Below, piece by piece: positions 1 through 7,802 of a stretch of 64,000 bases of DNA (position 1 is its first letter; every line of letters begins with the position of its first letter). The stretch is from the NCBI RefSeq assembly GCF_029633915.1, contig NZ_CP091092.1, positions 2,356,001 through 2,420,000 of the forward strand. The letters run 5' to 3'. Below the pieces are notes generated by a model. The model worked only from the letters and a program-made list of their open reading frames with translations. It ran no database searches and was not told where the DNA came from. This DNA is from Methanomicrobium antiquum (GTDB taxonomy: Archaea; Halobacteriota; Methanomicrobia; Methanomicrobiales; Methanomicrobiaceae). A program made the translations under genes and the position numbers.

Positions 1-228
1 TCCTTCATAGATTGCTTCATGAATGTCTGCTTTGCCGGCGAGCACTTCATGCAGTGTAACAGGCATGTTTTCAAGGCCTAAGATAAGTCCCAGATTTGCC
101 ATACCCATATCAGAGTCTAAAATAAATGTCCTTTTTTTATGGTATGCAAGCATTGAGCCCAGATTTGCAGTTACTGTTGTTTTTCCGGTTCCCCCTTTGC
201 CGGATGCTATTGTAAAAACTGTTGTCAT
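1..228 (-). CDS. MinD/ParA-family P-loop ATPase (N-terminal part, cut by window edge)
   Basis: The 76 visible codons start at an ATG (226-228 on the reverse strand) and run off the left edge. Residues 7-17 hold the deviant Walker A motif [10 protein letters not shown], with the signature lysine of the SIMIBI/MinD class. An [10 protein letters not shown] stretch follows near residue 37, which is the switch I/A' region of MinD-like proteins. Members bind ATP, dimerise and act in positioning or in switching partner proteins on and off. The gene lies 27 bases behind the Roadblock-like membrane protein, so it is probably the third gene of that operon. MinD against another ParA-like subfamily cannot be settled from the N-terminus alone. 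Confidence 0.88.
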   Translation of the reverse strand, partial: MTTVFTIASGKGGTGKTTVTANLGSMLAYHKKRTFILDSDMGMANLGLILGLENMPVTLHEVLAGKADIHEAIYEG

Positions 229-255
229 AGATTAATTACTCCGTTTTAATTTCTC

Positions 256-843
256 CTACATGTTTTTGCCAAGTATAAACCTGATATCCTTTTCAATCAG
301 TAAAAGATCTGTTTTGGAAAGGTCTGAATCTGATTTGATAATTCCTACAACTGTTTTGCCCTTGTAGGGAATTCCTATTAGTCTTATCTTATCCGATTCC
401 GGCTGGCTGTCTTTTTGGTACATATAGCTGTAGTTTGCCGCGTCTGCTTCAGCCGTTGATTTATCCTCAGTTGAGCTTATCACAAGGCCGTCGGATGTTG
501 CCATTGTAAATGATTTTAAGCTGTAGTGTCTGAAGAGCAAAAGAAGATTCTCCTGAATTGAATCTGAAGTGTAGATAAGAGAAGGATTTGAATCTTTTTT
601 GCGATTATCTTCACTTCGTTCTGTACTCGTATCAGCAGAATCAGAAATATTTTCCTGTTGAATTTTTTTAAAATTAAGAGTGGTGGCCTTTTTTTCTTTA
701 GTTTTAGATGTCTCTTTAGATGTTTTTTCAATAAAGTTTCTCATCTGGTTAGAAAGCATTAAAACTGCAAATAAGAGCAGAAGAAGAAGTACGGCAATTG
801 CTGTAAGCATTACATTTCCGTACACTACCGGATCAATAGTCAT
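256..843 (-). CDS. Membrane-anchored Roadblock/LC7-like protein
   Basis: The protein has 195 residues. Residues 9-30 form one strongly hydrophobic segment, a membrane anchor, followed by a Lys/Thr/Ser-rich linker (about 35-90). The folded C-terminal part (about 93-195) begins with a helix (SIQENLLLLFRHY) and has the strand pattern SFTMATSDGLVISST typical of Roadblock/LC7-type domains, which usually regulate small GTPases or polar and motility complexes. Its start overlaps the stop of the upstream gene by 4 bases (ATGA), which implies translational coupling. The MinD-like ATPase follows. The Roadblock assignment rests on pattern only; the anchor and linker are plain in the sequence. Confidence 0.68.
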   Translation of the reverse strand: MTIDPVVYGNVMLTAIAVLLLLLLFAVLMLSNQMRNFIEKTSKETSKTKEKKATTLNFKKIQQENISDSADTSTERSEDNRKKDSNPSLIYTSDSIQENLLLLFRHYSLKSFTMATSDGLVISSTEDKSTAEADAANYSYMYQKDSQPESDKIRLIGIPYKGKTVVGIIKSDSDLSKTDLLLIEKDIRFILGKNM

Positions 844-1550
844 TTTTTGGTGTCTCCGTTATTTTTGTCTGTTATTAAATGATCAAGATGAATTCTTTTC
901 AGAATTTCTGCGGCATTAAGCCTGAAATCCTTCTCAATTGATTCAATTTCTGATTTGTCAATTGATAAAAGAAAATCCTCATCGGTTTCCAAATTATCAG
1001 CATTCAAAGGTTTCTTTGAATTTTTTTCATAGGAACTATTAATTTTTTCACTTAAATTTTTCACATCAGATTTTTTGTTTTCTGTGTATCTTTTATCGTC
1101 TGCTAAATTATCGCCGGATGGATTATATTCAGCCGAATTTTGTGTTTTATCTTTGGTTTTTAAACTCAAAAGAGAGTCTGAAGTGTTATTTTTAGATTTG
1201 TCAGAATTGTTCTCCAAAGAAGAGAAAAATGAATTAGAAGTCTCTGAATCAACACTGCATTTTGAATTGAATTCTTTTGCAAGTTTTATCTGGGCGTCAT
1301 TGTATAGCGAAAGCTCAACTGTAATAATACACTCTTTGTCCAAAATAAGGCTGTTTAGGAGAGAATCGCCACATTTCTCAGAAGACTCGGCAAGAATTAT
1401 ATCTCCGTTTTCAAATACAATCTCCGCCTGAGTCTCTCCGAAGATTCCAAAACAGCATCCTGTGAAATTGTTTCCTGAAAGGTTAAAAAGACAGGTTTTA
1501 ATGTCATCGCCACGAACGAATTTTTCAAATCTGCCTCTTGGAAGCTGCAT
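840..1550 (-). CDS. DUF2226-like archaeal protein, function unknown
   Basis: The protein has 236 residues. The N-terminal 95 residues form a compact domain starting MQLPRGRFEKFVRG, with strands such as FGIFGETQAEIVFENGDIILAE, resembling the archaeal DUF2226 family. Residues about 96-190 are a low-complexity Ser/Asn/Lys/Asp linker. A final acidic helical segment (ESIEKDFRLNAAEILKRIHL) could bind a partner. It is the first gene of a three-gene operon with a membrane Roadblock-like protein and a MinD-type ATPase. The context suggests a membrane-associated regulatory or positioning complex. The family name is from memory of the N-terminal pattern, and no reaction can be assigned. Confidence 0.6.
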   Translation of the reverse strand: MQLPRGRFEKFVRGDDIKTCLFNLSGNNFTGCCFGIFGETQAEIVFENGDIILAESSEKCGDSLLNSLILDKECIITVELSLYNDAQIKLAKEFNSKCSVDSETSNSFFSSLENNSDKSKNNTSDSLLSLKTKDKTQNSAEYNPSGDNLADDKRYTENKKSDVKNLSEKINSSYEKNSKKPLNADNLETDEDFLLSIDKSEIESIEKDFRLNAAEILKRIHLDHLITDKNNGDTKK

Positions 1551-1674
1551 ATTTGTACCTGAAGAGAATTAATAATATTAACCTTCGCATTTTTTGAAAA
1601 GAAATTATTATATTCACTCTGAGATAAGAAAAATAGGTAATATTGAAATTTTAAGCAATAAATGAAATATTATT

Positions 1675-2130
1675 TCATGACTTTGTTATTTTTATAATCT
1701 CACTGCAGGCTTTATGGATACCTGTCATCACCTCTTTGTCAATTTCATCAGAATACTCTTCTATGAAATCAACCTCAATTCCAATTGTTATTATCTCAAT
1801 TCCGGGGATAATCTCCTTTGCAATCTCCACAACCTCTGAAATTGAAGCGTCATGCATCGACATTGTTGAAGGAATGAAGGGGGGAGTGTCATAAAAAATT
1901 TTAATATCGCCTTTTTTCTCACCAATTCCAAGCATTGCGTCAACAATTATTATGCGCTCGAAGTCTTCCATATCGGCAATCAGACCAAGACCGCCTGTTC
2001 CTCCGTCAACGGCATCAATATCCTGACAGGTTTTGTTTAGTATTTCCACTGCACAGACACCTGAACCGTCATTTCCCATTAAAGGATTGCCACAGCCGAA
2101 AACTCTTGTTTTTTTTAATTTACCGGTCAT
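1675..2130 (-). CDS. Hydrogenase maturation protease (M52/HycI-like)
   Basis: This 151-residue protein matches the hydrogenase maturation endopeptidases that clip the C-terminal peptide from the large subunit of [NiFe]-hydrogenases after nickel insertion. Visible hallmarks are VFGCGNPLMGNDGSG near residues 10-24 (the GNxLxxDDG-type motif with a nickel-binding acidic residue), VDGGTGGLGL near 41 and IIIVDAMLGIG near 61, plus a histidine in MSMHDAS near residue 92. Methanogens use such proteases for F420-reducing and related hydrogenases, but no hydrogenase subunit lies in the window, so the substrate is unknown. It starts 19 bases after the DUF3089 gene stop and is probably cotranscribed with it. 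Confidence 0.85.
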   Translation of the reverse strand: MTGKLKKTRVFGCGNPLMGNDGSGVCAVEILNKTCQDIDAVDGGTGGLGLIADMEDFERIIIVDAMLGIGEKKGDIKIFYDTPPFIPSTMSMHDASISEVVEIAKEIIPGIEIITIGIEVDFIEEYSDEIDKEVMTGIHKACSEIIKITKS

Positions 2131-2149
2131 TTTTGGTTTACACTTTAGT

Positions 2150-3349
2150 TTATTTCTCTGATTTTTCCATGTATGCCTTTATTCTCACAGAAACATTTTC
2201 TCTGAGGTTTTCGTAGAAAACAGCATAATCATACATATGATACACCCCTTTTGGGAATGTAACACTTGTTGCCAAAAGCTCATCCGGATTTTTTATATCT
2301 GTAATTACAAGGGCGTTTTTTGAAATTTTTGCTGCAGAAAAATTCGGATACCTTTCAGGTTTTTGTGGATGTTCATGCTTAAAAAAGCAGGCACCGATAT
2401 TTTCGGATGACTGTGCAGGTGTATTGTCAGTCCTCCAGTTGAGAGGGTTTACAACGAAAGTGCCGGGAATTATTGTCGGGCATTCCTTCTCTTTTCCCTC
2501 TTCATCCGATATTGTATTATAAAGGATAAAACAGCCTGTGTCTGTCGCATTTTGGCTTATTCTTATCAGGGGGTTTTTCTCTATATCAGATTTTGTTATT
2601 GAGTACCCTATTGTATATGCACATATAAGACTCTTTAAAGATTCAGGACTGCCTGTTAAAAGCTCTCCTTTTTTGGCCAGTTCAACAACCCTGACAGATC
2701 CCTGGCTGTGTGCGGCAAGGATTATTGGGCGCTCTCCTTTGTTGAAATTTTTAAGGAAGTAGTCAAATGCTCTTAAAAGGTCGTTTTGGCCAAGGCTGAA
2801 TATGGGTTTTGCATCTGTTAACATAACAGGATTAATATTGACATTATTCTGCCTGTAGTAAGGTGCATAAATGTTTGCCTGACCGTCAAAGATGCCTGCC
2901 TGTTCGACAATTGTCCATTCTGCCTTTTTTCTTAATTCAGGATTTGATATATCCATAAGATAGGTTTTCTCATTCGAAAGAATGGTTGGATATACAAAAA
3001 AAACATCAACAGGCTGTTTTTTTCTGCTGAAATATTCCGGGAGCTCTACCCATGAATCAGGGTTTTTATAATCAGGCCTTTTTGGAATGTCGTTATCAGG
3101 ATTAAAAGGCAAAAGAGCCTTTGGTATTCCAATAGACTTTCCTTTTAAATTCATCAGTGAATCAGAAAAAAGTTCTTTTTCTGAAATATCCTCATTTTGA
3201 TGTATAAAAGAGTCTTTGGAAGAGTCATTTCCATCAGTGTTTTTTATATCTTCAAAATGTTCAAAATCTTCAAAACTTTTATTTTGTGAAGAATTGTTCT
3301 GATTTCCTGATAAAAGGGCAGAACACACGAGAATAATTAAAAAAATCAT
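2150..3349 (-). CDS. DUF3089-family secreted alpha/beta-hydrolase-like protein
   Basis: The 399-residue protein opens with a short hydrophobic segment (residues 1-14, signal peptide or anchor) and an acidic, Asn/Ser-rich stretch to about residue 75. The rest fits DUF3089: PVDVFFVYPTI near 113, a long middle region with ANIYAPYYRQ, and the nucleophile elbow AAHSQGS near 213-219, which gives the G/A-x-S-x-G-like serine of alpha/beta hydrolases. Members are predicted serine hydrolases or lipases of unknown substrate. Secretion is inferred from the N-terminus. The hydrogenase protease gene follows after 19 bases. A GGAGGG lies upstream of the ATG with a rather long spacer (about 16 bases). Confidence 0.75.
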   Translation of the reverse strand: MIFLIILVCSALLSGNQNNSSQNKSFEDFEHFEDIKNTDGNDSSKDSFIHQNEDISEKELFSDSLMNLKGKSIGIPKALLPFNPDNDIPKRPDYKNPDSWVELPEYFSRKKQPVDVFFVYPTILSNEKTYLMDISNPELRKKAEWTIVEQAGIFDGQANIYAPYYRQNNVNINPVMLTDAKPIFSLGQNDLLRAFDYFLKNFNKGERPIILAAHSQGSVRVVELAKKGELLTGSPESLKSLICAYTIGYSITKSDIEKNPLIRISQNATDTGCFILYNTISDEEGKEKECPTIIPGTFVVNPLNWRTDNTPAQSSENIGACFFKHEHPQKPERYPNFSAAKISKNALVITDIKNPDELLATSVTFPKGVYHMYDYAVFYENLRENVSVRIKAYMEKSEK

Positions 3350-3384
3350 TAAAAAAATACCAAACCCTCCTGAGAATTCTTAAA

Positions 3385-3480
3385 AATTTAATCAGCTATT
3401 TTGTAATTTAATTAGTTCTTTGAATTTTGAATTTAATCAGCTATTTTGTAATTTAATTAGTTCTTTGAATTTAATCAGCT
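3385..3480. repeat. 42-bp direct repeat (two full copies plus a 13-bp partial)
   Basis: Two identical 42-base units lie at 3385-3426 and 3430-3471, with a third partial copy at 3468-3480. The unit is AT-rich and starts AATTTAATCAGC. It sits between the divergently placed 5' end of the DUF3089 gene and the 3' end of feoB. It may be a slipped-strand duplication. No regulatory role can be shown. Confidence 0.85.
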
Positions 3481-3567
3481 TTTTATAGTGCTTTTTGTAG
3501 TTAATCTTCATTAAAATTTGTGCTTTTAAAAAAGGTTTTTTTTGACCTTCATAGTAATCTGATAAAT

Positions 3568-5421
3568 CTAAACAAGCGAAAATATAAGATTCAGGATGAT
3601 GCCTGCAATAATTCCAAGACAGAGTGTGTAAAATGAGATGACGGCCGCAATTTTAAGCCCCATCTCTTTGTATAAAACGGCGATTGTCGATACACACGGA
3701 ACAAATAAAACGCTTACAACCGCAAATATATAAAGCTGGGCCGAGGTCATAACAGAGCCTAAATCTGCTGTTCCTGCAAGAATTGCAAGAGTCTCGAATG
3801 CCATCTCCTTTCTTAGTATTCCAAACAAAAGTGATGTTGATGCATAATCAGGAAGGCCTAAGAGTGAGAGCATTAGTGGTGCAAAAATATCCTGAAATGC
3901 CTGAATTACCCCTGTATACTGAAGCACTCCAAGAAATACACTGCTTACCAAAAGAAGGGGCATTGCTATGAATAAAAACTCCTTCATATGAAGCCATGCA
4001 CGCTTAAGGGTCTGTTTTACTCGTGGTCTTCTCATAGGAACAATCTCTAAGATCATCCCAAACTGTTCTCCGGGTGCCACTTTTGTAAGAACAAGTCCGG
4101 TTAAAAATATCAGTATGAAGACTATCAGGTAAATTGAAAGAGCCGCTGTAATTCCGACAAAAACCGCAACAATTCCGGCAATTATGACTGTTCTTGCCGA
4201 ACACGGAACCATTGTGATTAAAAACGAGGCAATAAATCTCTCACGCTTTGAAAGCTGGCGGATACTCATCAGTGCAGGAACATTGCATCCGAATCCAAGC
4301 ACCATCGGAATTAACGCCTGTCCGTGCATTCCTACCCTGTGCATTGCCCTGTCTGCAAGAAATGCGGCACGGGTCATATATCCGGTATCCTCCAGAACAG
4401 AGATTATTATGTAAAACACGAAGACAAACGGAAAAGCAATTCCAAGTCCGGCTTCAACTGCAATCAAAAGGGAATATAAAATCTGCTCCCAGAAAGGAGA
4501 AAGGCCAAGTGTGAATAAAGGCTCTATCAGATATACATCAAAAAGACCGACAATTGTCTCCTCAAGAAAAGAACCGACGATAAATACGCAAAGAAGCGTT
4601 GATAAAAGAACAGCGGCCATTATGGGAACGCCGGGAAACGTTCTTGTAAGAAGCCTGTCGAGATTTGCACTGGTAGTTTTTTTATCTTTTTTTGAGACCT
4701 CATCTGAAATTTTTCCTGCGATATTATGACGGTTTGCGGCGATTATCTGATGAACAGACATTTTGTGCTGTTCTTCTATCTCTTCTGCAATTGTCTTTGC
4801 AGAATCCAGCAGTTCAGTATCATCTCCAATCTCTTCAAGTGCATAGAGTGCTTCAATTCTTTTGCATCCGCTGATTTTCTGAAGGCTTCTTACTGCCGCT
4901 TCAATATGGCTGTCATATGGAACTTTATATTTTGGAACTTTTGCATCATTTAATGCAAGTGGAATTATTTTATCCACATTTCGACCTTCAATCGCCGCTG
5001 TCTTTAAAAATTCACAGTTAAAAATTTCAGATAGTTTTTCCGCATCAATAAAAAGGCCTGATTTTTCAGCCTCATCAGTCATATTTAAAAGGACAACTGT
5101 CGGGATTTCGAACTCTGCAATCTGGAGAAGAAGGTATAGATTTCTTTCAAGATGAGCGGCGTCAAGAACAGCTATCAGTATATCCACATCTTTGTTAATC
5201 AGGCATTTCCTGACTTCAGATTCCTCCTCTGAAACTCCGTCAAGCGAGTAGATTCCCGGAAAATCAACGATTTCAAATTTTTCACGCTGATAGCAGACAT
5301 TTCCGGAGAACATATCGATTGTTGTTCCGGGAAAATTAGAAATCTCAACACCGATTCCTGTTAAAAGGTTAAAAATAAGAGATTTTCCAACATTAGGGTT
5401 TCCGATAAGTCCGAATTTCAA
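3568..5421 (-). CDS. feoB: Ferrous iron transporter FeoB
   Basis: FeoB moves Fe2+ across the cytoplasmic membrane, with an N-terminal GTPase controlling the channel. The G domain is explicit: GNPNVGKS (G1), TTIDM region (G2), VDFPG (G3) and LLNMTDE (G4) within the first 120 residues. A cytosolic helical linker runs to about residue 260. The membrane part then has Gate motifs (PFVFVFYIIISVLEDTGYM and VLGFGCNVPALM). The length of about 617 residues is at the short end of the family. I place the start at TTG 5421 because GGGAGGTG precedes it with a 7-base spacer; a GTG at 5430 is the alternative. It lies 33 bases behind the DtxR-FeoA gene and forms an iron-uptake operon with it. Confidence 0.95.
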   Translation of the reverse strand: MKFGLIGNPNVGKSLIFNLLTGIGVEISNFPGTTIDMFSGNVCYQREKFEIVDFPGIYSLDGVSEEESEVRKCLINKDVDILIAVLDAAHLERNLYLLLQIAEFEIPTVVLLNMTDEAEKSGLFIDAEKLSEIFNCEFLKTAAIEGRNVDKIIPLALNDAKVPKYKVPYDSHIEAAVRSLQKISGCKRIEALYALEEIGDDTELLDSAKTIAEEIEEQHKMSVHQIIAANRHNIAGKISDEVSKKDKKTTSANLDRLLTRTFPGVPIMAAVLLSTLLCVFIVGSFLEETIVGLFDVYLIEPLFTLGLSPFWEQILYSLLIAVEAGLGIAFPFVFVFYIIISVLEDTGYMTRAAFLADRAMHRVGMHGQALIPMVLGFGCNVPALMSIRQLSKRERFIASFLITMVPCSARTVIIAGIVAVFVGITAALSIYLIVFILIFLTGLVLTKVAPGEQFGMILEIVPMRRPRVKQTLKRAWLHMKEFLFIAMPLLLVSSVFLGVLQYTGVIQAFQDIFAPLMLSLLGLPDYASTSLLFGILRKEMAFETLAILAGTADLGSVMTSAQLYIFAVVSVLFVPCVSTIAVLYKEMGLKIAAVISFYTLCLGIIAGIILNLIFSLV

Positions 5422-5454
5422 AAAAAGCACCTCCCTGCCTTAAAAAATAACTGT

Positions 5455-6105
5455 TTAGATTTTCCAAACGAAAACAGAATCTGCAATCTCAGGACTGAGT
5501 CCCACTTCACATGACTTGATAACGACTACCATGGCGCCGTTTGAAAGCCTTCTTTTAATCTCTATTGTCTCTCCGGGGATTACTCCAAGATCATGTAGTC
5601 TGTTTGTACATCCTGCCTTTCCTTTTGTGTATAAAATTCTTACAGTTTCGTTTTCAGCAAATGATGTAAGAGGAATACCCATGCATCCGGATCTTTGAAA
5701 ATGACCTTCTTGCATTGCTCTTCCCCTTCTGCATCTGCCGGGGCCGCCGAGGTAAGTTTTAAGCCGTTTTATTGTGTCATCGGATGCTCCGTGCTCTAAT
5801 ATGCAGGCCTCTTTTGAAGCGGCGTCAGGTTCCATTCCAAGCATTTCTGTTAAAAATGACTCAAGCACACGGTGTTTTTTTATTGTGCACTCTCCGGTTT
5901 TTCTGCCCTTTTCTGTAAGGGCTATTTTATCGTCATCTTCAAATATTATGTATCCAAGTGTTTCAAGCTCAAGCAAATCCTCTTTTATTTCGGATTGAGT
6001 TTTGCCAATAATTTTTGAGAGTATGTCAAGAGAGCTTCCTTTTTTATCTGAAATTGACTTATTTATTATAGATTCCAGATAATCCTCGCATTCATCCGAC
6101 TGCAT
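5455..6105 (-). CDS. DtxR-family metal-dependent regulator fused to a FeoA (SH3-like) domain
   Basis: The 216-residue protein combines a winged helix (about residues 1-75, with SDKKGSSLDILSKIIG and a wing ending in LTEKGRK), a DtxR-type metal-binding/dimerisation segment (KHRVLESFLTEMLG, ACILEHGASD, about 76-120), a Cys/Arg/Gly-rich linker (GGPGRCRRGRAMQ and two further cysteines), and a C-terminal FeoA/SH3-like domain (about 145-216, RLHDLGVIPGETIEIKRR). DtxR proteins repress iron or manganese uptake genes when metal-loaded, and FeoA domains support FeoB. It is directly upstream of feoB, so it probably autoregulates the operon and may also act on FeoB. A TTAGG...CCTAA inverted repeat lies upstream of its start. 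Confidence 0.9.
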   Translation of the reverse strand: MQSDECEDYLESIINKSISDKKGSSLDILSKIIGKTQSEIKEDLLELETLGYIIFEDDDKIALTEKGRKTGECTIKKHRVLESFLTEMLGMEPDAASKEACILEHGASDDTIKRLKTYLGGPGRCRRGRAMQEGHFQRSGCMGIPLTSFAENETVRILYTKGKAGCTNRLHDLGVIPGETIEIKRRLSNGAMVVVIKSCEVGLSPEIADSVFVWKI

Positions 6106-6151
6106 ATATCCAGGTAATGTCTGTATGTTAAAAAGAAAAAGATTAGTATTG

Positions 6152-6175
6152 TTAGGAAAATTTGTAAAAACCTAA
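6152..6175. promoter_or_regulatory. Candidate DtxR-type operator
   Basis: An inverted repeat TTAGG (6152-6156) ... CCTAA (6171-6175) lies in the divergent intergenic region between the DtxR-FeoA gene and the DUF2115 gene. TTAGG half-sites resemble known DtxR/IdeR/MntR boxes, though the spacing is wider than in the 19-bp bacterial consensus. Control of feoAB is the natural inference, but it is unproven. Confidence 0.4.
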
Positions 6176-6219
6176 AATATGCCGGAGATGAAATATATTA
6201 CTAATACGGAGTTTTAATT

Positions 6220-6960
6220 TTGAGTTTTTTGTCAGCGATTTCAGATGTTTTCTCACGCGGGAATAAATTGGAGGAAAAAAAGGAGAAGGATAAAAAGTCT
6301 GCTTATTTGTATTCTCTTCTTTTGGAGACAGTTGATTTAAAAGATTACGAAAATCAAAGTATTCTCTCTAAATATTCAGTTGAGGTTCATAATATAACAA
6401 TTGCGTGCACTGTTTTATCACAGGCAAGATCGGTAAACCAGCTGATTGATATAACAGGCTCGGAGATTGAGAGGTATCCTCTAAAAGCCCTGACTGTTTT
6501 TTTGAATGAATTATCAGAAAAAGCTGAAGCTTTCGATGAGGTCTATAAAAATAAGCTTTTAAAAAAATATCGTGAACAGCTCTTTGACACACATCATAAA
6601 ATTATGATTCTGAAAGAGAAGAGGAAATATTCGGATTATCTCTCTTCGCCTGGTAAAAAATCAGATGATTACTGGCTTATGGTGCTTGAGGCATGCAAAA
6701 AAAAGGCGTGCTATGAAGATCCCTATAGCCTTTATCTTCATTATCTCCTTGCCGGATTTAGAATGTTTGCTCTAAAAGAGCCCGGGCATGTTATCGGAAT
6801 GCCTTTTCCTGACGGCGAAGTGGAAAAAAGAGGAGCAGGGGTATTTTATTGCCCTGCAAAGGATAAGGGAGAAAAATATCAATACTCAATATGCTCCTTC
6901 TGTCCGGCAAAAATAGCTGAATCTCTTTTAAAAAAGAATCAGGAAAAAGATTCTGATTAA
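6220..6960 (+). CDS. DUF2115-family protein (methanogen-conserved)
   Basis: The 246-residue protein ends with the family's cysteine signature: GMPFPDG..., then FYCPAKDK...YSICSFCPAK, with three cysteines that may hold metal or form a disulfide. An all-helical N-terminal part carries the LKKYREQLFDTHHKI stretch. DUF2115 is known from methanogens, and its function is unknown. I accept the TTG start at 6220 because CGGAG lies about 7 bases before it. A second, shorter paralogue occurs at 18786-19388. This gene stands alone, divergent from the iron regulator, and could share a control region with it. Confidence 0.85.
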   Translation: MSFLSAISDVFSRGNKLEEKKEKDKKSAYLYSLLLETVDLKDYENQSILSKYSVEVHNITIACTVLSQARSVNQLIDITGSEIERYPLKALTVFLNELSEKAEAFDEVYKNKLLKKYREQLFDTHHKIMILKEKRKYSDYLSSPGKKSDDYWLMVLEACKKKACYEDPYSLYLHYLLAGFRMFALKEPGHVIGMPFPDGEVEKRGAGVFYCPAKDKGEKYQYSICSFCPAKIAESLLKKNQEKDSD

Positions 6961-6978
6961 CTATAATTCCTGTTTTTT

Positions 6979-7383
6979 TTAATTTTTCTTCTCCACTTCT
7001 TCTTCCGGCACAAAAAGAAGTGATAGTGAATTGACACAGTACCTGGTGTTTTTCTCTGTTAAGTGCTCGCCTTTGAATACATGCCCTAAGTGTGCACCAC
7101 ACTTTTTACAGCATATTTCTGTTCTTCCTGTGTCGGATTCTGGAATCTTTATTATGGATTTTTTTATTTCATCATCAAAAGCCGGCCAGCCGCATTCACA
7201 CTTAAACTTATCTTTAGATGAGAAAAGAACAGCATTACATCTTTTGCAGGTATATACTCCGTTTTTAAAAAACGCATAATATTCACCGCTAAAGGGAGGC
7301 TCTGTGCCTTTATATACGATAATTCGCTCCTCTTCAGGAGTAAGTTCTCTTAAATTTTCCTCATCTTTAAAATCATCTGTCAT
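6979..7383 (-). CDS. msrB: Peptide-methionine (R)-S-oxide reductase MsrB
   Basis: MsrB reduces methionine-R-sulfoxide in damaged proteins. The sequence shows the whole fold: YKGTEPPFSGEYY, the zinc-binding CKRC and CCKKC pairs, FKCECGWPAFDDEI, GRTEICCKKCGAHLGHVF and RYCVNSLSL, which contains the catalytic cysteine (usually RYCINSASL). I choose the ATG at 7383, giving about 134 residues and a start matching the family. An upstream in-frame extension to 7458 would run into a dispersed palindrome at 7425-7441 and is unlikely. The gene is single and convergent with the DUF2115 gene, 18 bases away. Confidence 0.92.
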   Translation of the reverse strand: MTDDFKDEENLRELTPEEERIIVYKGTEPPFSGEYYAFFKNGVYTCKRCNAVLFSSKDKFKCECGWPAFDDEIKKSIIKIPESDTGRTEICCKKCGAHLGHVFKGEHLTEKNTRYCVNSLSLLFVPEEEVEKKN

Positions 7384-7424
7384 AAAAACGTCCATGAAAT
7401 TATATTTAATGCACGATTTCATGT

Positions 7425-7441
7425 AAATTACAAAGTAATTT
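7425..7441. repeat. Dispersed short palindrome, copy 1 (CATGTAAATTAC type)
   Basis: AAATTAC-aaa-GTAATTT is a 7-bp inverted repeat with a 3-base loop, flanked on both sides by TTTCATG or TTCATG. Related palindromes recur at 9699, 20471, 21058 and 60389, always in intergenic DNA. This copy lies just upstream of msrB. Confidence 0.6.
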
Positions 7442-7528
7442 TCATGTAAAACCCGCATGATGAGCTTTTTTCATCACACAAAAAAGTGATGATAAGTCTA
7501 TCAGGAATTTTGACTTTCATAACAAATC

Positions 7529-7759
7529 TCATCCTTTCCTTTTTTTCCAACTCTTTATTCTTCTCATCAAAGCAGGAATTTTTACTTTTTTTTCGTAATT
7601 GTCTGATGGTTTTTTATCATGATAGATTTGCTGATATATGAAAGAAGAATAATCTGGTCCTTTCAGCCGGCTTTTATGACAGAGAAAAATGCTTCTGGAT
7701 ATAATTATTGACAAAAGAATGACAAAAAAAATTGATTTTTTTAATGTTTGTTTTTTCAA
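7529..7759 (-). CDS. Small membrane or secreted protein, function unknown
   Basis: This 76-residue reading frame begins with a basic start and one hydrophobic segment (residues 9-26, FFVILLSIIISRSIFLC), and ends in a basic tail. The TTG start at 7759 has GGAG about 10 bases upstream, and the frame follows the PEGA-protein gene by 43 bases on the same strand. I do not recognise the family. A translated small protein is plausible from the ribosome site and the order of membrane segment and polar tail, but base composition alone could produce it. Confidence 0.4.
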   Translation of the reverse strand: MKKQTLKKSIFFVILLSIIISRSIFLCHKSRLKGPDYSSFIYQQIYHDKKPSDNYEKKVKIPALMRRIKSWKKRKG

Positions 7760-7802
7760 TGGTCTTTATTCTCCTGGTGGTTTTAGTGGTTTTAACGCTT
7801 TT

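Noticed and set aside
1075-1431. 118-codon forward frame
   Set aside because: It lies entirely opposite the DUF2226-like gene, whose codon pattern and operon overlap are convincing.
7384-7458. N-terminal extension of MsrB
   Set aside because: The 25 extra codons cover a dispersed palindrome and lack homology to MsrB starts.
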